DNA of 64,000 nt from Anabaena sp. WA102 (GCF_001277295.1 NZ_CP011456.1:2542001-2606000); one strand, 5' to 3'; shown: positions 44,549 to 53,981, numbered from the stretch's first letter. Program-made: numbers and translations. Notes: a model not told the origin generated them from the letters alone.

Positions 44549-45607
44549 TTAAGGATAAAACCCAACTTTAGGTAATCCCAAGGTTTCATCCCAGCCTAAC
44601 ATCAGGTTCATACACTGAATTGCTTGTCCGGCTTGGCCTTTAATCAGGTTGTCAATGGCTGACATGACGATAACGCGCCCGGTGCGGGGGTCAACTTCTA
44701 TACCTATGTAACAACTGTTACTGCCACACGCCCATTTTGTTTGGGGATAAGTGCCACTATTGCAGATTTTCACCCAAGGGGAATTACGGTAAAAGGCGTT
44801 ATAGATGGTAATGAGGTCATCACGGACTAAACCAGGGTCGCGCATGGTGGCGTACACAGTGGCTAAAATCCCCCGCACCATCGGGATGAGATGGGGTGTA
44901 AATTGGATTTTTACCTCATGTCCTGCCAATTCACTACAAATCTGCTCAATTTCTGGGGTGTGGCGGTGTCTACCAACGTTATAAGCACCCAGAGAGTTAT
45001 CAGCTTCGGCTAACAACAGGTTGACTTTGGCTTGTCTGCCGCCTCCAGATGTGCCGGATTTGGCATCAATGATGGCTGTTTCGGGAACTATTAAACCTTG
45101 TTTTAACAGTGGGGACAATGCCAGTAAACTGGCTGTAGGATAGCAACCGGGACAGCCAATTAGATTTGATTCGGCAATGCGATCGCGGTACAATTCTGGT
45201 AAACCATATACTGCTGTGGCTGCTGTCGAGCGATCGCTTCTTTCTGTACCATACCAATCTGTATAAGTTTTCAAATCACCAAAGCGATAATCAGCACTCA
45301 GATCCAGGACCTTGCAGCCTTTTTCTATAAGTTGAGGAGCAATTTGGCAAGCTAGTCCATTCGGTAAAGACAGAAATACCACTTCACAACGACTAGCAAT
45401 AACTTCCGGTTCTACCGCCTCAATGGGCAAATTCACTATATTAGCGAAATGTGGGTACAGGTCAGCAAAGGATTTACCCGTGCTGCTTTCACCACCTAAA
45501 TAAACAATTTCCACTTCAGGATGATCCATCAGCAGTCGGACTAGCTGCACTCCGCCATACCCTGACGCGCCAACAATTCCAACTGGTACGCGTCTTAAAT
45601 TTCCCAT
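44549..45607 (-). CDS. argC: N-acetyl-gamma-glutamyl-phosphate reductase
   Basis: Third enzyme of arginine biosynthesis, reducing N-acetylglutamyl phosphate to the semialdehyde; 352 residues, full length. The Rossmann motif VGIVGASGYGGVQLVRLL and the active-site cysteine in IGCPGCYPTASLLAL are clear, as are KSGTSGGGRQA, VGRHRHTPEIEQ and FTPHLIPMVRGILAT. It is convergent with eno. No other arg genes are adjacent. The start is ATG 45607. Confidence 0.97.
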   Translation of the reverse strand: MGNLRRVPVGIVGASGYGGVQLVRLLMDHPEVEIVYLGGESSTGKSFADLYPHFANIVNLPIEAVEPEVIASRCEVVFLSLPNGLACQIAPQLIEKGCKVLDLSADYRFGDLKTYTDWYGTERSDRSTAATAVYGLPELYRDRIAESNLIGCPGCYPTASLLALSPLLKQGLIVPETAIIDAKSGTSGGGRQAKVNLLLAEADNSLGAYNVGRHRHTPEIEQICSELAGHEVKIQFTPHLIPMVRGILATVYATMRDPGLVRDDLITIYNAFYRNSPWVKICNSGTYPQTKWACGSNSCYIGIEVDPRTGRVIVMSAIDNLIKGQAGQAIQCMNLMLGWDETLGLPKVGFYP

Positions 45608-45766
45608 GATCTTAAATCCTTATCCACTTTTAGTTATCTATTATCAATCATCAGCAGTCAAGCTACTAACTAATTACTAATGACTTTTGATTGAACTTTC
45701 GCAGCATTGTATAGCAAAGCGGATCTTTTAGCGTACCTATAATCACAAATATCTTTAAAAAATAAT

Positions 45767-45781
45767 CACACTCATAGTGTG
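45767..45781. promoter_or_regulatory. Candidate operator (C-box) for the controller protein
   Basis: CACACTCATAGTGTG is a perfect 6+6 bp palindrome with a 3 bp spacer, 36 bp upstream of the controller gene's GTG start. C proteins of restriction-modification systems bind short palindromes just upstream of their own gene; this assignment rests on position and symmetry. Confidence 0.55.
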
Positions 45782-45817
45782 TAGAAAATCAGTACCACTA
45801 AAGATTATGTTTGCTAT

Positions 45818-46039
45818 GTGACAGAAAATTCTCAACTTCAAAAATTTGGCGAATATATTCGCACAATCAGAAAAGCGCAAAATCTTTCTCAAGAACAGTT
45901 AGCAGAACTGTCAGGACTACATCGCAACTATATCGGTGGTGTTGAACGTGGTGAAAGAAATATTGCTTTGTTAAATATTATCCGTATTGCTCAGGCTCTG
46001 GGAATATCACCCAGTGAATTATTAAAAGGTTTAGATTAA
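45818..46039 (+). CDS. XRE-family controller (C) protein of a restriction-modification system
   Basis: 73-residue helix-turn-helix protein: FGEYIRTIRKAQNLSQEQLA, ELSGLHRNYIGGVERGERNI, ALLNIIRIAQALGISPSELL. Size and sequence fit C proteins, which delay and boost restriction endonuclease expression until the host DNA is methylated. The start is GTG 45818; the nearby ATG 45816 is out of frame. The endonuclease ATG follows the stop codon with no gap, so the two are translationally coupled. Confidence 0.85.
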   Translation: MTENSQLQKFGEYIRTIRKAQNLSQEQLAELSGLHRNYIGGVERGERNIALLNIIRIAQALGISPSELLKGLD

Positions 46040-46870
46040 ATGGTATTTCCTTATGCCAGTATTCCAGTTGAAAAATGGGCAGATAAAACAAAAGAACTGA
46101 TAGAAGAACATCCTCTCAAGCCAAATGTTATTAGAGAGGTTGCTTTAAAGAGTTGGCAGCTTTTATGGCAAACAAAAATAGGAGAGGAAGACACATATTT
46201 GAGCCTGGCAGAAATTGATCCACCAGCTATTATGGTGGGTTATTTTTTTGAAAAACTATTTGCCAAAGAATTGCAAAAGCGTTATCCAGAAGAATGGAGA
46301 GGAACACAATGTAAAGATGAAAAAGATATTGTTTATCTAAAGGATACAAGATATTCAATAGAGATAAAAACTTCTGGTCAGCTTGGCACAAAAATTTTTG
46401 GAAATCGCAGCTATGGTCAAAAAGCAAAAGATGAAAATAATGAGGAGCTTGCTAAAAAAGAAAAGTCTGGTTATTATATTACAGCTAATTTCTACCAGCA
46501 AAGTTTAACATTATTAAGATTCGGTTGGATAGATCATGAAGACTGGAATGCACAAAAATCAGCAACAGGTCAGGCATCTGGTTTAGATCAAAAAGTCTAT
46601 GAGCATAAACTTTTTACAATATCAGGAGAATATATTTTAGATTCTCCTGTTAATTTATTATGTAAAGTTGGTGATGTAATTGCGAATGAGATGAATAAGG
46701 AAGGAATAAAAATTATTCAGGAATTAAGTGATTATCAAGGTAATAATCAAACTGTTAAAAAAGCCAAAGTGCAGGAAAAATATCACAATATACTTAAATT
46801 GAATTCAGGGATTGAAAAATTTGCACTGGGCAAAAACATAATAAATAGTGTTTGGTGGTGGTTAACTTAA
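46040..46870 (+). CDS. Type II restriction endonuclease, ScaI-like
   Basis: 276 residues. A PD-(D/E)XK-type core is visible as DEKDIVYLKDTRYSIEIKTS, with Asp then Glu-Ile-Lys. Surrounding segments GYFFEKLFAKELQKRYPEEW, FGNRSYGQKAKD and LRFGWIDHEDWNAQKSATGQ resemble the ScaI family, whose founding member cuts AGTACT. The family call is from memory, so recognition of AGTACT is a prediction. It is coupled to the C protein upstream and convergent with the methyltransferase gene 21 bp downstream. Confidence 0.75.
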   Translation: MVFPYASIPVEKWADKTKELIEEHPLKPNVIREVALKSWQLLWQTKIGEEDTYLSLAEIDPPAIMVGYFFEKLFAKELQKRYPEEWRGTQCKDEKDIVYLKDTRYSIEIKTSGQLGTKIFGNRSYGQKAKDENNEELAKKEKSGYYITANFYQQSLTLLRFGWIDHEDWNAQKSATGQASGLDQKVYEHKLFTISGEYILDSPVNLLCKVGDVIANEMNKEGIKIIQELSDYQGNNQTVKKAKVQEKYHNILKLNSGIEKFALGKNIINSVWWWLT

Positions 46871-46891
46871 AAATATAAAATTACTTTTATT

Positions 46892-47743
46892 TTATAGAAA
46901 TAAAGACATTTGTTCTACTTGACAACTTTGTTCTTTCAAAAAAGTTTCAATTCTATTAGCAGCAATATCACAGTAATCTTGACGAATTTCAAAACCAATT
47001 ACTAGCCGATTTAAATCTAAAGCTACCATAGCAGTAGTACCTGAACCCAAAAATGGATCTAGGATAATTTGATTTTGATTTGAAGATGCTTGAATTATTC
47101 TTTGAATGACAGCAGAGGGAAACTGTGCTGGGTGTGGTGTTCTTTCTTTTGAAGATCGGTTTTGTCCAGAAGTTACTTTCGGAAATTCCCAAACATCAGT
47201 GGGATTTTTACCTAAAGGATTAACCCTGATTTTACCATTCTTTTTTTGATTGGGATATTTAACATTAGGATCACGAATATCGTCAAGATTAAAAGTATAA
47301 GCTTCTGAATTTTTCACATACCACAAAAATTTCTCATTTCTAGGTGAAAAGAACTTACTTCCTGCGACTCCAGCACCATAATTCCAAACAATTTCCTGAA
47401 TTAAATAAAAAGGAATTTTATCCCAAAGCAAATATGAAATAGGAATTGCTTTAGCACGATTTTTAATAGATAAATAACCTAAATTTAGCCAAAAAGCTCC
47501 ATCACATAAAGTCAGACGATAAACTTCTTTTATCCATTGTTCACACCAATTTATATAATCGTCTAATGGCAATAAATTTTCATATTCTTTACCAATGTTA
47601 TACGGTGGACTGGTGACAGTTAAATTAATTGATTCATCTGGTAAAATTGTCATCGCCTCTAAACAATCTAAATTGTAAATGAGACAATTAGACGCTTGAA
47701 AGTAGGGTTTACCTAGTAATTTACTTATATCAGTCAAATTCAT
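46892..47743 (-). CDS. Beta-class DNA methyltransferase, probably N4-cytosine
   Basis: Protective methylase of the restriction system, 283 residues. Motif IV TSPPYNIGKEYE comes first and the AdoMet-binding motif I (LDPFLGSGTTAMVALDLNRL) comes late, the beta-class order. A TSPPY catalytic motif is typical of N4-cytosine methylases, which would suit an AGTACT system modified at cytosine. It is convergent with the endonuclease gene, so its expression does not depend on the C protein's operon. Confidence 0.88.
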   Translation of the reverse strand: MNLTDISKLLGKPYFQASNCLIYNLDCLEAMTILPDESINLTVTSPPYNIGKEYENLLPLDDYINWCEQWIKEVYRLTLCDGAFWLNLGYLSIKNRAKAIPISYLLWDKIPFYLIQEIVWNYGAGVAGSKFFSPRNEKFLWYVKNSEAYTFNLDDIRDPNVKYPNQKKNGKIRVNPLGKNPTDVWEFPKVTSGQNRSSKERTPHPAQFPSAVIQRIIQASSNQNQIILDPFLGSGTTAMVALDLNRLVIGFEIRQDYCDIAANRIETFLKEQSCQVEQMSLFL

Positions 47744-47819
47744 AGCTTAATAATCTGTGTATATGGTACTCTAAACTGCTGATAGTATATATGAACTACT
47801 TTATTAGCAAGTAACAGTT

Positions 47820-47949
47820 TAAGTAGGTGAACGGAAAAAAACCGAAATATGTAACGAAAAGTAAAATCGCCCAAACCCTCTTCACCCTTGCCTCTTGCCT
47901 CTTGCCTCTTGCCTTGTCATAACGACGATTTTCAATGCTAACCTACTTA
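47820..47949 (-). mobile_element. Miniature element, family B (intact, inverted copy)
   Basis: 130 bp from TAAGTAGGTGAACGG to ATGCTAACCTACTTA, with four TTGCCTC heptamers inside. It is the same length as the tnpB-inserted copy at 24251-24380, in opposite orientation. Confidence 0.88.
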
Positions 47950-48042
47950 GGTATCTCACAAAAGCTCTAATTCCGATAAACAAGCTACAATCTAAAATAA
48001 GAAATTGTTAAAAAACTTTACGTTGATAGCTGGAAATTTTCT

Positions 48043-49716
48043 GTGTCACAGTCTAATATTACCCAAACCTTTAAATTTGATTCTATTGATGCCGCTTTGG
48101 CCGATCTCAAAGCTGGTCGTGTCATCGTTGTCGTAGATGACGAAAATCGAGAAAATGAAGGCGATTTAATTTGCGCCGCCCAATTTGCCACCCCGGACAT
48201 GATCAACTTCATGGCTGTAGAAGCCAGAGGACTGATTTGTTTGGCAATGACAGGCGATCGCCTCGATGAACTAGACTTACCATTAATGGTCAGCACACTC
48301 ACGGATACTAACCAAACCGCCTTTACAGTTAGTATTGATGCCGGACCCCATTTAGGCGTTAGTACCGGCATTTCCGCCGAAGACCGCGCCCGCACGATCC
48401 AAGTCGCCCTCAACCCAGGCACCAAACCGGAAGAATTACGCCGTCCAGGTCATATTTTTCCCCTGCGGGCTAGACCGGGAGGCGTACTCAAACGGGCAGG
48501 ACATACAGAAGCCGCTGTAGACCTATCCCGATTGGCGGGACTGTATCCAGCCGGGGTAATTTGTGAAATTCAAAACCCCGATGGTTCAATGGCGCGATTA
48601 AATCAGTTAGTCGAATATGCCAAAAATCATCACCTCAAAATTATTAGCATTGCCGATTTAATCAGTTATCGTCTCCAAAACGATCGCCTAATATACAGAG
48701 AAATCATTACCAAACTCCCCAGCCAGTTCGGTCAATTTGATATTTACGGCTACCGTCACACCCTAGATAATACAGAACACGTTGCCATTGTCAAGGGAGA
48801 TCCGGCAAATTTCCGAGATGAAGCTGTGATGGTGCGAATGCACTCGGAATGTTTAACAGGAGATGCTTTAGGTTCTCTGCGCTGTGACTGTCGGATGCAG
48901 TTACAAGCCGCATTAAAAATGATTGAAAATGCTGGTCAAGGTGTCGTTGTTTACCTACGTCAGGAGGGACGGGGCATAGGTTTAGTTAACAAGTTGAAAG
49001 CCTATTCTTTGCAGGATATGGGACTAGATACAGTGGAAGCAAATGAGCGGTTAGGATTTCCCGCTGATTTGCGTGATTATGGCATGGGGGCGCAAATTCT
49101 CATGGATTTGGGTATTAAAAAAATTCGTTTGATCACTAATAATCCCCGTAAAATCGCTGGTGTTAAAGGTTATGGATTAGACGTGGTAGATCGTGTTCCC
49201 CTCTTAATTGAGTCTAATGATTTTAATTCCTATTACCTAGCTACTAAAGCTAAGAAATTGGGACATATGCTGTTACAAACTTATCTAGTTACAGTAGCGA
49301 TACATTGGCAAGATGAACCAGAATCCGTCACCGGACGCTATGAACGACTAGAGAAAATACGGTATTTATCCAAAAATCAACATTTATTGTTACAGGAAGA
49401 AGCCCGTCCATTGGGAATCGCTTTATTTGATCAACCCTCTTTAACTGTACATTTGGGTTTTGACCAAGCTAATATTGCTGAATCCAATTGGTATCAACAA
49501 AAAGGTCATCCTTACCTGCAAGCAATCTGCCAGATTTTAGATGAAATTGCAACTTTACCCTATATTCAGAAAATGGAATTTCTGATTGCGACAGGTAGCG
49601 ATCCTTTGAGTAATTTGCAGGTACAACTAGACAGGCAAACTTTCTCTGATGGTGTCCTGCCTTCATCTTTGAGAGATAACTTGCAGACACAGCACATTTA
49701 CAGTTTTAGTAAGTAA
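48043..49716 (+). CDS. ribBA: Bifunctional DHBP synthase / GTP cyclohydrolase II
   Basis: Makes both riboflavin precursors. Of 557 residues, ~10-205 are the RibB half (VVVDDENRENEGDLI, EDRARTIQ, GHIFPLRARPGGVLKRAGHT) and ~210-410 the RibA half (VRMHSECLTGDALGSLRCDC with zinc cysteines, YLRQEGRGIGL). A ~145-residue C-terminal extension (from ~412, including EEARPLGIALFDQP) is shared by cyanobacterial RibBA proteins; its role is unknown to me. GTG 48043 is the start (VSQSNITQTF). It sits between the restriction system and the RloAB pair. Confidence 0.96.
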   Translation: MSQSNITQTFKFDSIDAALADLKAGRVIVVVDDENRENEGDLICAAQFATPDMINFMAVEARGLICLAMTGDRLDELDLPLMVSTLTDTNQTAFTVSIDAGPHLGVSTGISAEDRARTIQVALNPGTKPEELRRPGHIFPLRARPGGVLKRAGHTEAAVDLSRLAGLYPAGVICEIQNPDGSMARLNQLVEYAKNHHLKIISIADLISYRLQNDRLIYREIITKLPSQFGQFDIYGYRHTLDNTEHVAIVKGDPANFRDEAVMVRMHSECLTGDALGSLRCDCRMQLQAALKMIENAGQGVVVYLRQEGRGIGLVNKLKAYSLQDMGLDTVEANERLGFPADLRDYGMGAQILMDLGIKKIRLITNNPRKIAGVKGYGLDVVDRVPLLIESNDFNSYYLATKAKKLGHMLLQTYLVTVAIHWQDEPESVTGRYERLEKIRYLSKNQHLLLQEEARPLGIALFDQPSLTVHLGFDQANIAESNWYQQKGHPYLQAICQILDEIATLPYIQKMEFLIATGSDPLSNLQVQLDRQTFSDGVLPSSLRDNLQTQHIYSFSK

Positions 49717-50050
49717 AATTTCCTGAATTTACACACATTGATAATAGCTTTAGTTTTATAACTAGAGCTATTTGTTCATTATTTATGTATGCTTGAATAA
49801 CCCCACAAATAAAAGTTGCTATCAACTAGACATTAGCACAGTACAAAAAGTATAATTTTTACTATTTATAATAATTTGTGGGTTATATAGAACTCGTATT
49901 TGATTTTTGAAAAAAATTAGGTATTGTAGGGTGCGTCAGATATGACAAATCTGTTTATTGATAGAATTTATGCAGTCTGACGCACCCTACGTATCTTTTC
50001 ATAAATCAAATATTATTCCTATATGCAGATAACCAACTAAGAAGAAAGTC
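49717..50050. repeat. Intergenic region with a long inverted repeat (49926-49990)
   Basis: GTAGGGTGCGTCAGA at 49926 pairs with TCTGACGCACCCTAC ending at 49990 around a ~35 bp loop. The same motif is common in cyanobacterial intergenic DNA. The rest of the 334 bp is AT-rich with nothing assigned; the AAA-ATPase gene promoter should be here. Confidence 0.75.
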
Positions 50051-51394
50051 ATGCTTGTAGAATTTAGTGTAGAAAATTATCGTTCCATCCAAGAAAAGCA
50101 AACATTAAGTATGGTAGCTGCTGAAGACGCAACCATGCTAGAAAGTAATACTTTTCCTATCCCTAACAATAATGATTTACGCTTAGTTACAAGTGCTGCT
50201 ATATATGGTCCTAACGCTTCCGGTAAAAGCAATTTACTCAAAGCTATGCAAGTCCTAAAAAATCTTGTCATTAAATCAGCTAGTAGAATGCAAACTGGTG
50301 ATAAATTACCTGTTGAACCATTTAGATTAAATAGTGAATCAGCAAAAAAGCCTAGTAGTTTTGAAATAATTTTTATTCGTGATGATATTCGTTATGAATA
50401 TGGAGTTTCTTTAAATCGAGAACGAATATTTGAAGAGTGGTTAATTGCTTATCCAAATGAAGTTCAACAAAACTGGTTTTCTCGTGAATATCTGCCAGAT
50501 AATCCAGAATTAAAAGTAGACGAAGGATATAAATGGTCTTTTGGTAAAGGATTAAAAGGGGAAAAAAAACGTATTCAAAGATTTGTTCGTTCTAATTCTT
50601 TATTTATATCTCATGCTGCACAAAATAATCATCCTCAATTAACAGAGGTATTTGATTTTTTTGAGAATGAAATAAATATGTTTTCTTTAACAGAACGTCA
50701 ACTTAGAGAATTTAATTTTAGTATTAGAATGTGTGAAGAAGATAATAAGTTTCGTGAGCAGATTGTTAATTTGCTGAGTGAAGCTGATATTGGTATTTCA
50801 GATATAAGGTTTGAAAGTGAACCAATGGATGATAATATAAAATTGGTGGCTCAAAATCTTTTTAGCGAAGAATTTGAAGTAAGAAAGAATGCTAATAATT
50901 TATTAGAAATAGACTTCATGAAAGTGATAACTATTCATAAAATGAATGATTCTAACAGTGAAATAGAATTGGAAATGAGTGATGAATCTGCGGGAACAAA
51001 ACGTTTATTTAATATAGCAGGATATTTATTATGGGTATTAGAATATGGAGAAGTATTAATAATAGATGAATTAGATAGAAGTTTACATCCACTTCTTTCT
51101 AAAGCATTAATAAAAATGTTTAATAATCCAGAAATTAATAAAAACAATGCTCAATTAATCTTTACAACTCATGATACTACATTATTAGATGATGAAACAT
51201 TCAGACCTGACCAAATATGGTTTACTGAGAAAGATAACAGCATGACTAAACTATATTCATTGTTTGATTTTCGACCTCGTGAACATGAATCTTTACAAAA
51301 AGGTTATCTACTAGGTCGTTATGGTGCTATTCCTTTTATTAATGGGTTCAAGGGAGGGAGTGAAAAACATGAGAAAGGGAAAATCGACAAATAA
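50051..51394 (+). CDS. AAA-family ATPase of an RloA/AbiL-type defence pair
   Basis: 447 residues in the SMC/ABC-like ATPase class found in OLD, RloA and AbiL proteins. It starts MLVEFSVENYRSIQEKQTLS. Walker A is GPNASGKS (residues 53-60). The ABC-like signature region reads EMSDESAGTKRLF, Walker B is EVLIIDELDRSLHP, and the switch His is in LIFTTHDTTLLDD. The next gene, an RloB homologue, overlaps it by 26 bp, so both are one transcript. ATPase plus Toprim-like partner architectures act in phage defence (PARIS, OLD/Gabija, AbiL); the function here is inferred. Confidence 0.88.
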   Translation: MLVEFSVENYRSIQEKQTLSMVAAEDATMLESNTFPIPNNNDLRLVTSAAIYGPNASGKSNLLKAMQVLKNLVIKSASRMQTGDKLPVEPFRLNSESAKKPSSFEIIFIRDDIRYEYGVSLNRERIFEEWLIAYPNEVQQNWFSREYLPDNPELKVDEGYKWSFGKGLKGEKKRIQRFVRSNSLFISHAAQNNHPQLTEVFDFFENEINMFSLTERQLREFNFSIRMCEEDNKFREQIVNLLSEADIGISDIRFESEPMDDNIKLVAQNLFSEEFEVRKNANNLLEIDFMKVITIHKMNDSNSEIELEMSDESAGTKRLFNIAGYLLWVLEYGEVLIIDELDRSLHPLLSKALIKMFNNPEINKNNAQLIFTTHDTTLLDDETFRPDQIWFTEKDNSMTKLYSLFDFRPREHESLQKGYLLGRYGAIPFINGFKGGSEKHEKGKIDK

Positions 51395-52004
51395 TTTAAA
51401 ACGAAGTTCAGAGAATAAAAATCCTAGAGGATACTTTTTAATTGTAGTTGAGGGTGAACAAACAGAATATAATTACTTCGAGTCTCTAAAACGTGAACTT
51501 AAATTATCAACAACTGACGTTAAAATAGTTCCCGCTTATGGTGGAGATCCTCTGGAGATTGTAACTACAGCTTATGATCTATCTCAACAAAAACAATATG
51601 ATCAAGTATTTTGTATATTTGATGATGATAATAAACCGGATAAATATAAACAAGCTCTCAGCACAGCAAAAAAATATAATGTTGAATCTATAACATCAAT
51701 ACCCTGTTTTGAATTTTGGTTTTTACTCCATTGTTGTTATACTACCAGTCCCTTTAGTAGTTACAAAGAATTACGTCCAAAGCTAGAATCAGAAATGAGA
51801 AAAGAGGGTATTCTCCAAAAAGGAGAAACTTATAATAAAAGTGATAGATTACTATATGAAAAACTTAAACCCAATCAAGAAAAAGCAATTATTCATGCTA
51901 TTAAACTAGAAAATAATCATCCCAACGAAGATGGATGTACCAAACCATCAACAAGAGTACATATTCTAATTGATAAATTGCAAAAACAAAAAAACTTTGA
52001 ATGA
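51369..52004 (+). CDS. RloB-family protein (putative Toprim-like effector)
   Basis: 211 residues from ATG 51369, chosen because GGGAGGGAG lies ~9 bp upstream; an in-frame ATG at 51321 would only add residues overlapping the ATPase gene. RloB signatures are FLIVVEGEQTEYNYFESLKR with the Toprim-like acidic Glu, then QVFCIFDDDNKPDKYKQALS with the Asp cluster, and IPCFEFWFLLHCCYT. In Lactococcus AbiL the second protein is RloB-like. It probably acts as the nuclease or effector once released or activated by the ATPase; this is inference. Confidence 0.85.
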   Translation: MRKGKSTNNLKRSSENKNPRGYFLIVVEGEQTEYNYFESLKRELKLSTTDVKIVPAYGGDPLEIVTTAYDLSQQKQYDQVFCIFDDDNKPDKYKQALSTAKKYNVESITSIPCFEFWFLLHCCYTTSPFSSYKELRPKLESEMRKEGILQKGETYNKSDRLLYEKLKPNQEKAIIHAIKLENNHPNEDGCTKPSTRVHILIDKLQKQKNFE

Positions 52005-52139
52005 CCAATTATTTATTAGCAGTATTAACGCTTCTTAACTGGCGAAAAAATGTAATTTGGGAAATAGGTAAGTTTTTAGTTTTCACCTATTCCCTTTTTT
52101 CTTAACTAGCAACTTACGCGAATATTCAGCCCAAATAAT

Positions 52140-53018
52140 TTAATTTACCCGCCCTTTTAACCAAGTTTGGATATCAGCAAAGCTGGTAAAATCTAACAAT
52201 GCTTCGCTCAAATCTTCGAGAACCGGCAAAGGTAAACTAGAAATTGAGGAACGCATTTCCTCAGAGATTTTTCCAAACCGCTTAGTCAACAGTCGAATAA
52301 TCACATTAACAGTTGCTTCCTCTCGTCCTTCTTCTCGTCCTTCCTCTCGTCCTTCCTCTCGTCCTTCTTCCTTAATTTCTTGGTAAACTCTAGTTTCCTT
52401 GAGTGTTATTCCTAGCATAGACTCTACCTCCATTCGGCTAAGTTTTTCAAACTTGTACACCATGATAGTCGTGATCATCTCTATTATGGCGCGACTTGAT
52501 GGTTGAGGATCTTCTTCACGGGTTCTTATTAACAAATCCCGTGCTGCTGCTGGCGCTTGTTCTTCCTCCACCGTAGTCAATACCATCAATGCTACCCATA
52601 GAGGTAATTGACGAATATCCCCCAATTCATTCAAATACACTCTATGTACTTGTTCACCTTTTAGTAAGGTTCTATGAGGGTAAATGTCCCTTTGTTCGGT
52701 ATTGCGAGATGGATATATTATAACTGCTTGCCAGTCACTAAATCTAACGCGGTTGCGATAGAAATATAGTGAAGATTCTGCAAATACTCTTTCATAAAGT
52801 TGTTCATCTTTTTGAAACTGCACCTCACAGAAATACACAATCCCAGCACCTTCATTTTCTGGGGGGAGAAATACTCCATCTATTTCAAACTTGGGTTCTT
52901 TGACAGCTACCGAATCAAATCGGTAAGCATCTGCATTTATGGGTGGATTTGTCAACAGTTCAAATAGCAAAGTTGGAGACTGTTGAAATAGTTTATAGAA
53001 AATGGAGTCTCGACGCAT
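52140..53018 (-). CDS. Rpn/DUF2887-type PD-(D/E)XK nuclease
   Basis: 292 residues of the recombination-promoting nuclease (Rpn/YhgA-like) group. The nuclease core sits near the N-terminus: FEIDGVFLPP with Asp, then GIVYFCEVQFQKDEQLYERV with Glu-x-Gln. A helical region follows (MVYKFEKLSRMEVESMLGIT). A tandem repeat EEGREEGREEGREEGREE (~222-240) is encoded by 12 bp units and varies in length among such proteins. The C-terminus TSFADIQTWLKGR is typical. Such genes behave as mobile accessory genes. Confidence 0.85.
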   Translation of the reverse strand: MRRDSIFYKLFQQSPTLLFELLTNPPINADAYRFDSVAVKEPKFEIDGVFLPPENEGAGIVYFCEVQFQKDEQLYERVFAESSLYFYRNRVRFSDWQAVIIYPSRNTEQRDIYPHRTLLKGEQVHRVYLNELGDIRQLPLWVALMVLTTVEEEQAPAAARDLLIRTREEDPQPSSRAIIEMITTIMVYKFEKLSRMEVESMLGITLKETRVYQEIKEEGREEGREEGREEGREEATVNVIIRLLTKRFGKISEEMRSSISSLPLPVLEDLSEALLDFTSFADIQTWLKGRVN

Positions 53019-53123
53019 GAAGCATTCTATCTATTTGTTAAATATCCTCTAAATTTAATCACATTATTTGAGATTCTGCATAAGTTTTAACTAAATTAAA
53101 TGTTCAGAATTTTGTTTTGCTAA

Positions 53124-53981
53124 CTAATTGAAAGTTTGTAATTGCCGAAAAGAATGCAATTTATTGATAAACTTTTCACCATCAAAACTCAAAGGATCAA
53201 CCTTCCCATTCCCCACATCTACAGCACGATGAGTAGTAATTCTCTCATCAGGAACTTGACTTTGAGCAATTAACCAAGCTAAAGAATTATATTGAGCCTC
53301 TGTATATCCTGAATGTGATTCTATATTACTTTTACCCCAAGCATCGGTCGGGGTTTCTAGGGATACATGATAGGCAAAATTATTGACAGATGGGGGTAAA
53401 TTGGGATTAGTTTGCACCGTTTCCACACCATTAGCGCCTTTAAAAACCGAATTACCAGCACCAAAAGCGCGTTTTTCTGGAGGAACTAAATAAATAACTT
53501 TTCCCTCTAAAGTAATGATGGCATGATAACTGGCTTGAACACTTTCATCATCATGGCGTGTTTGAAAAAAATTAATGGCACTAGAAGTAGAATTAGTAGT
53601 TTCATGAAGGACAATAATGGCTTGATTATTAAACGGGACACCATTAATATCTGCTGTATAGCGATCGCCATAATTGCTAGGATCAACCTTAACCTGGGCA
53701 AACTTAGGTCTATAATTAGCAAAATCCCTAGTAGTTATATATAGAGGATTAATTTTATTCATCTTTGTGGGAGATGGTCTTAATTTTTGCTTATTTTCTG
53801 GCTTAGTTACTGCTGATTGTAATTGCCCTGGTGAATACTGATTCCACGTTGTCACCTCTGAAGTGGATGCAATTGTTTGATTGTGTTTTTGTCTTGCACC
53901 CCCAATAAATACAGCCAGAATCAGGGTAGCTAACATCAAAAAAATCAGGATGACTCTAGTTGCCCAAGCTCTAAATTTCAT
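53124..53981 (-). CDS. Membrane-anchored N-acetylmuramoyl-L-alanine amidase (Amidase_2)
   Basis: Peptidoglycan amidase of ~285 residues from ATG 53981 (MKFRAWATRVILIFLMLATL), whose first helix anchors it with the catalytic domain in the periplasm. An in-frame TTG at 54023 is possible but less likely. Amidase_2 features are IIVLHETTNSTSSAINFF (first zinc His), ASYHAIITLEGKVIYLV, NFAYHVSLETP and ERITTHRAVDVGNGKVDP (late zinc His). It stands alone, with a G-rich array upstream. Confidence 0.87.
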   Translation of the reverse strand: MKFRAWATRVILIFLMLATLILAVFIGGARQKHNQTIASTSEVTTWNQYSPGQLQSAVTKPENKQKLRPSPTKMNKINPLYITTRDFANYRPKFAQVKVDPSNYGDRYTADINGVPFNNQAIIVLHETTNSTSSAINFFQTRHDDESVQASYHAIITLEGKVIYLVPPEKRAFGAGNSVFKGANGVETVQTNPNLPPSVNNFAYHVSLETPTDAWGKSNIESHSGYTEAQYNSLAWLIAQSQVPDERITTHRAVDVGNGKVDPLSFDGEKFINKLHSFRQLQTFN

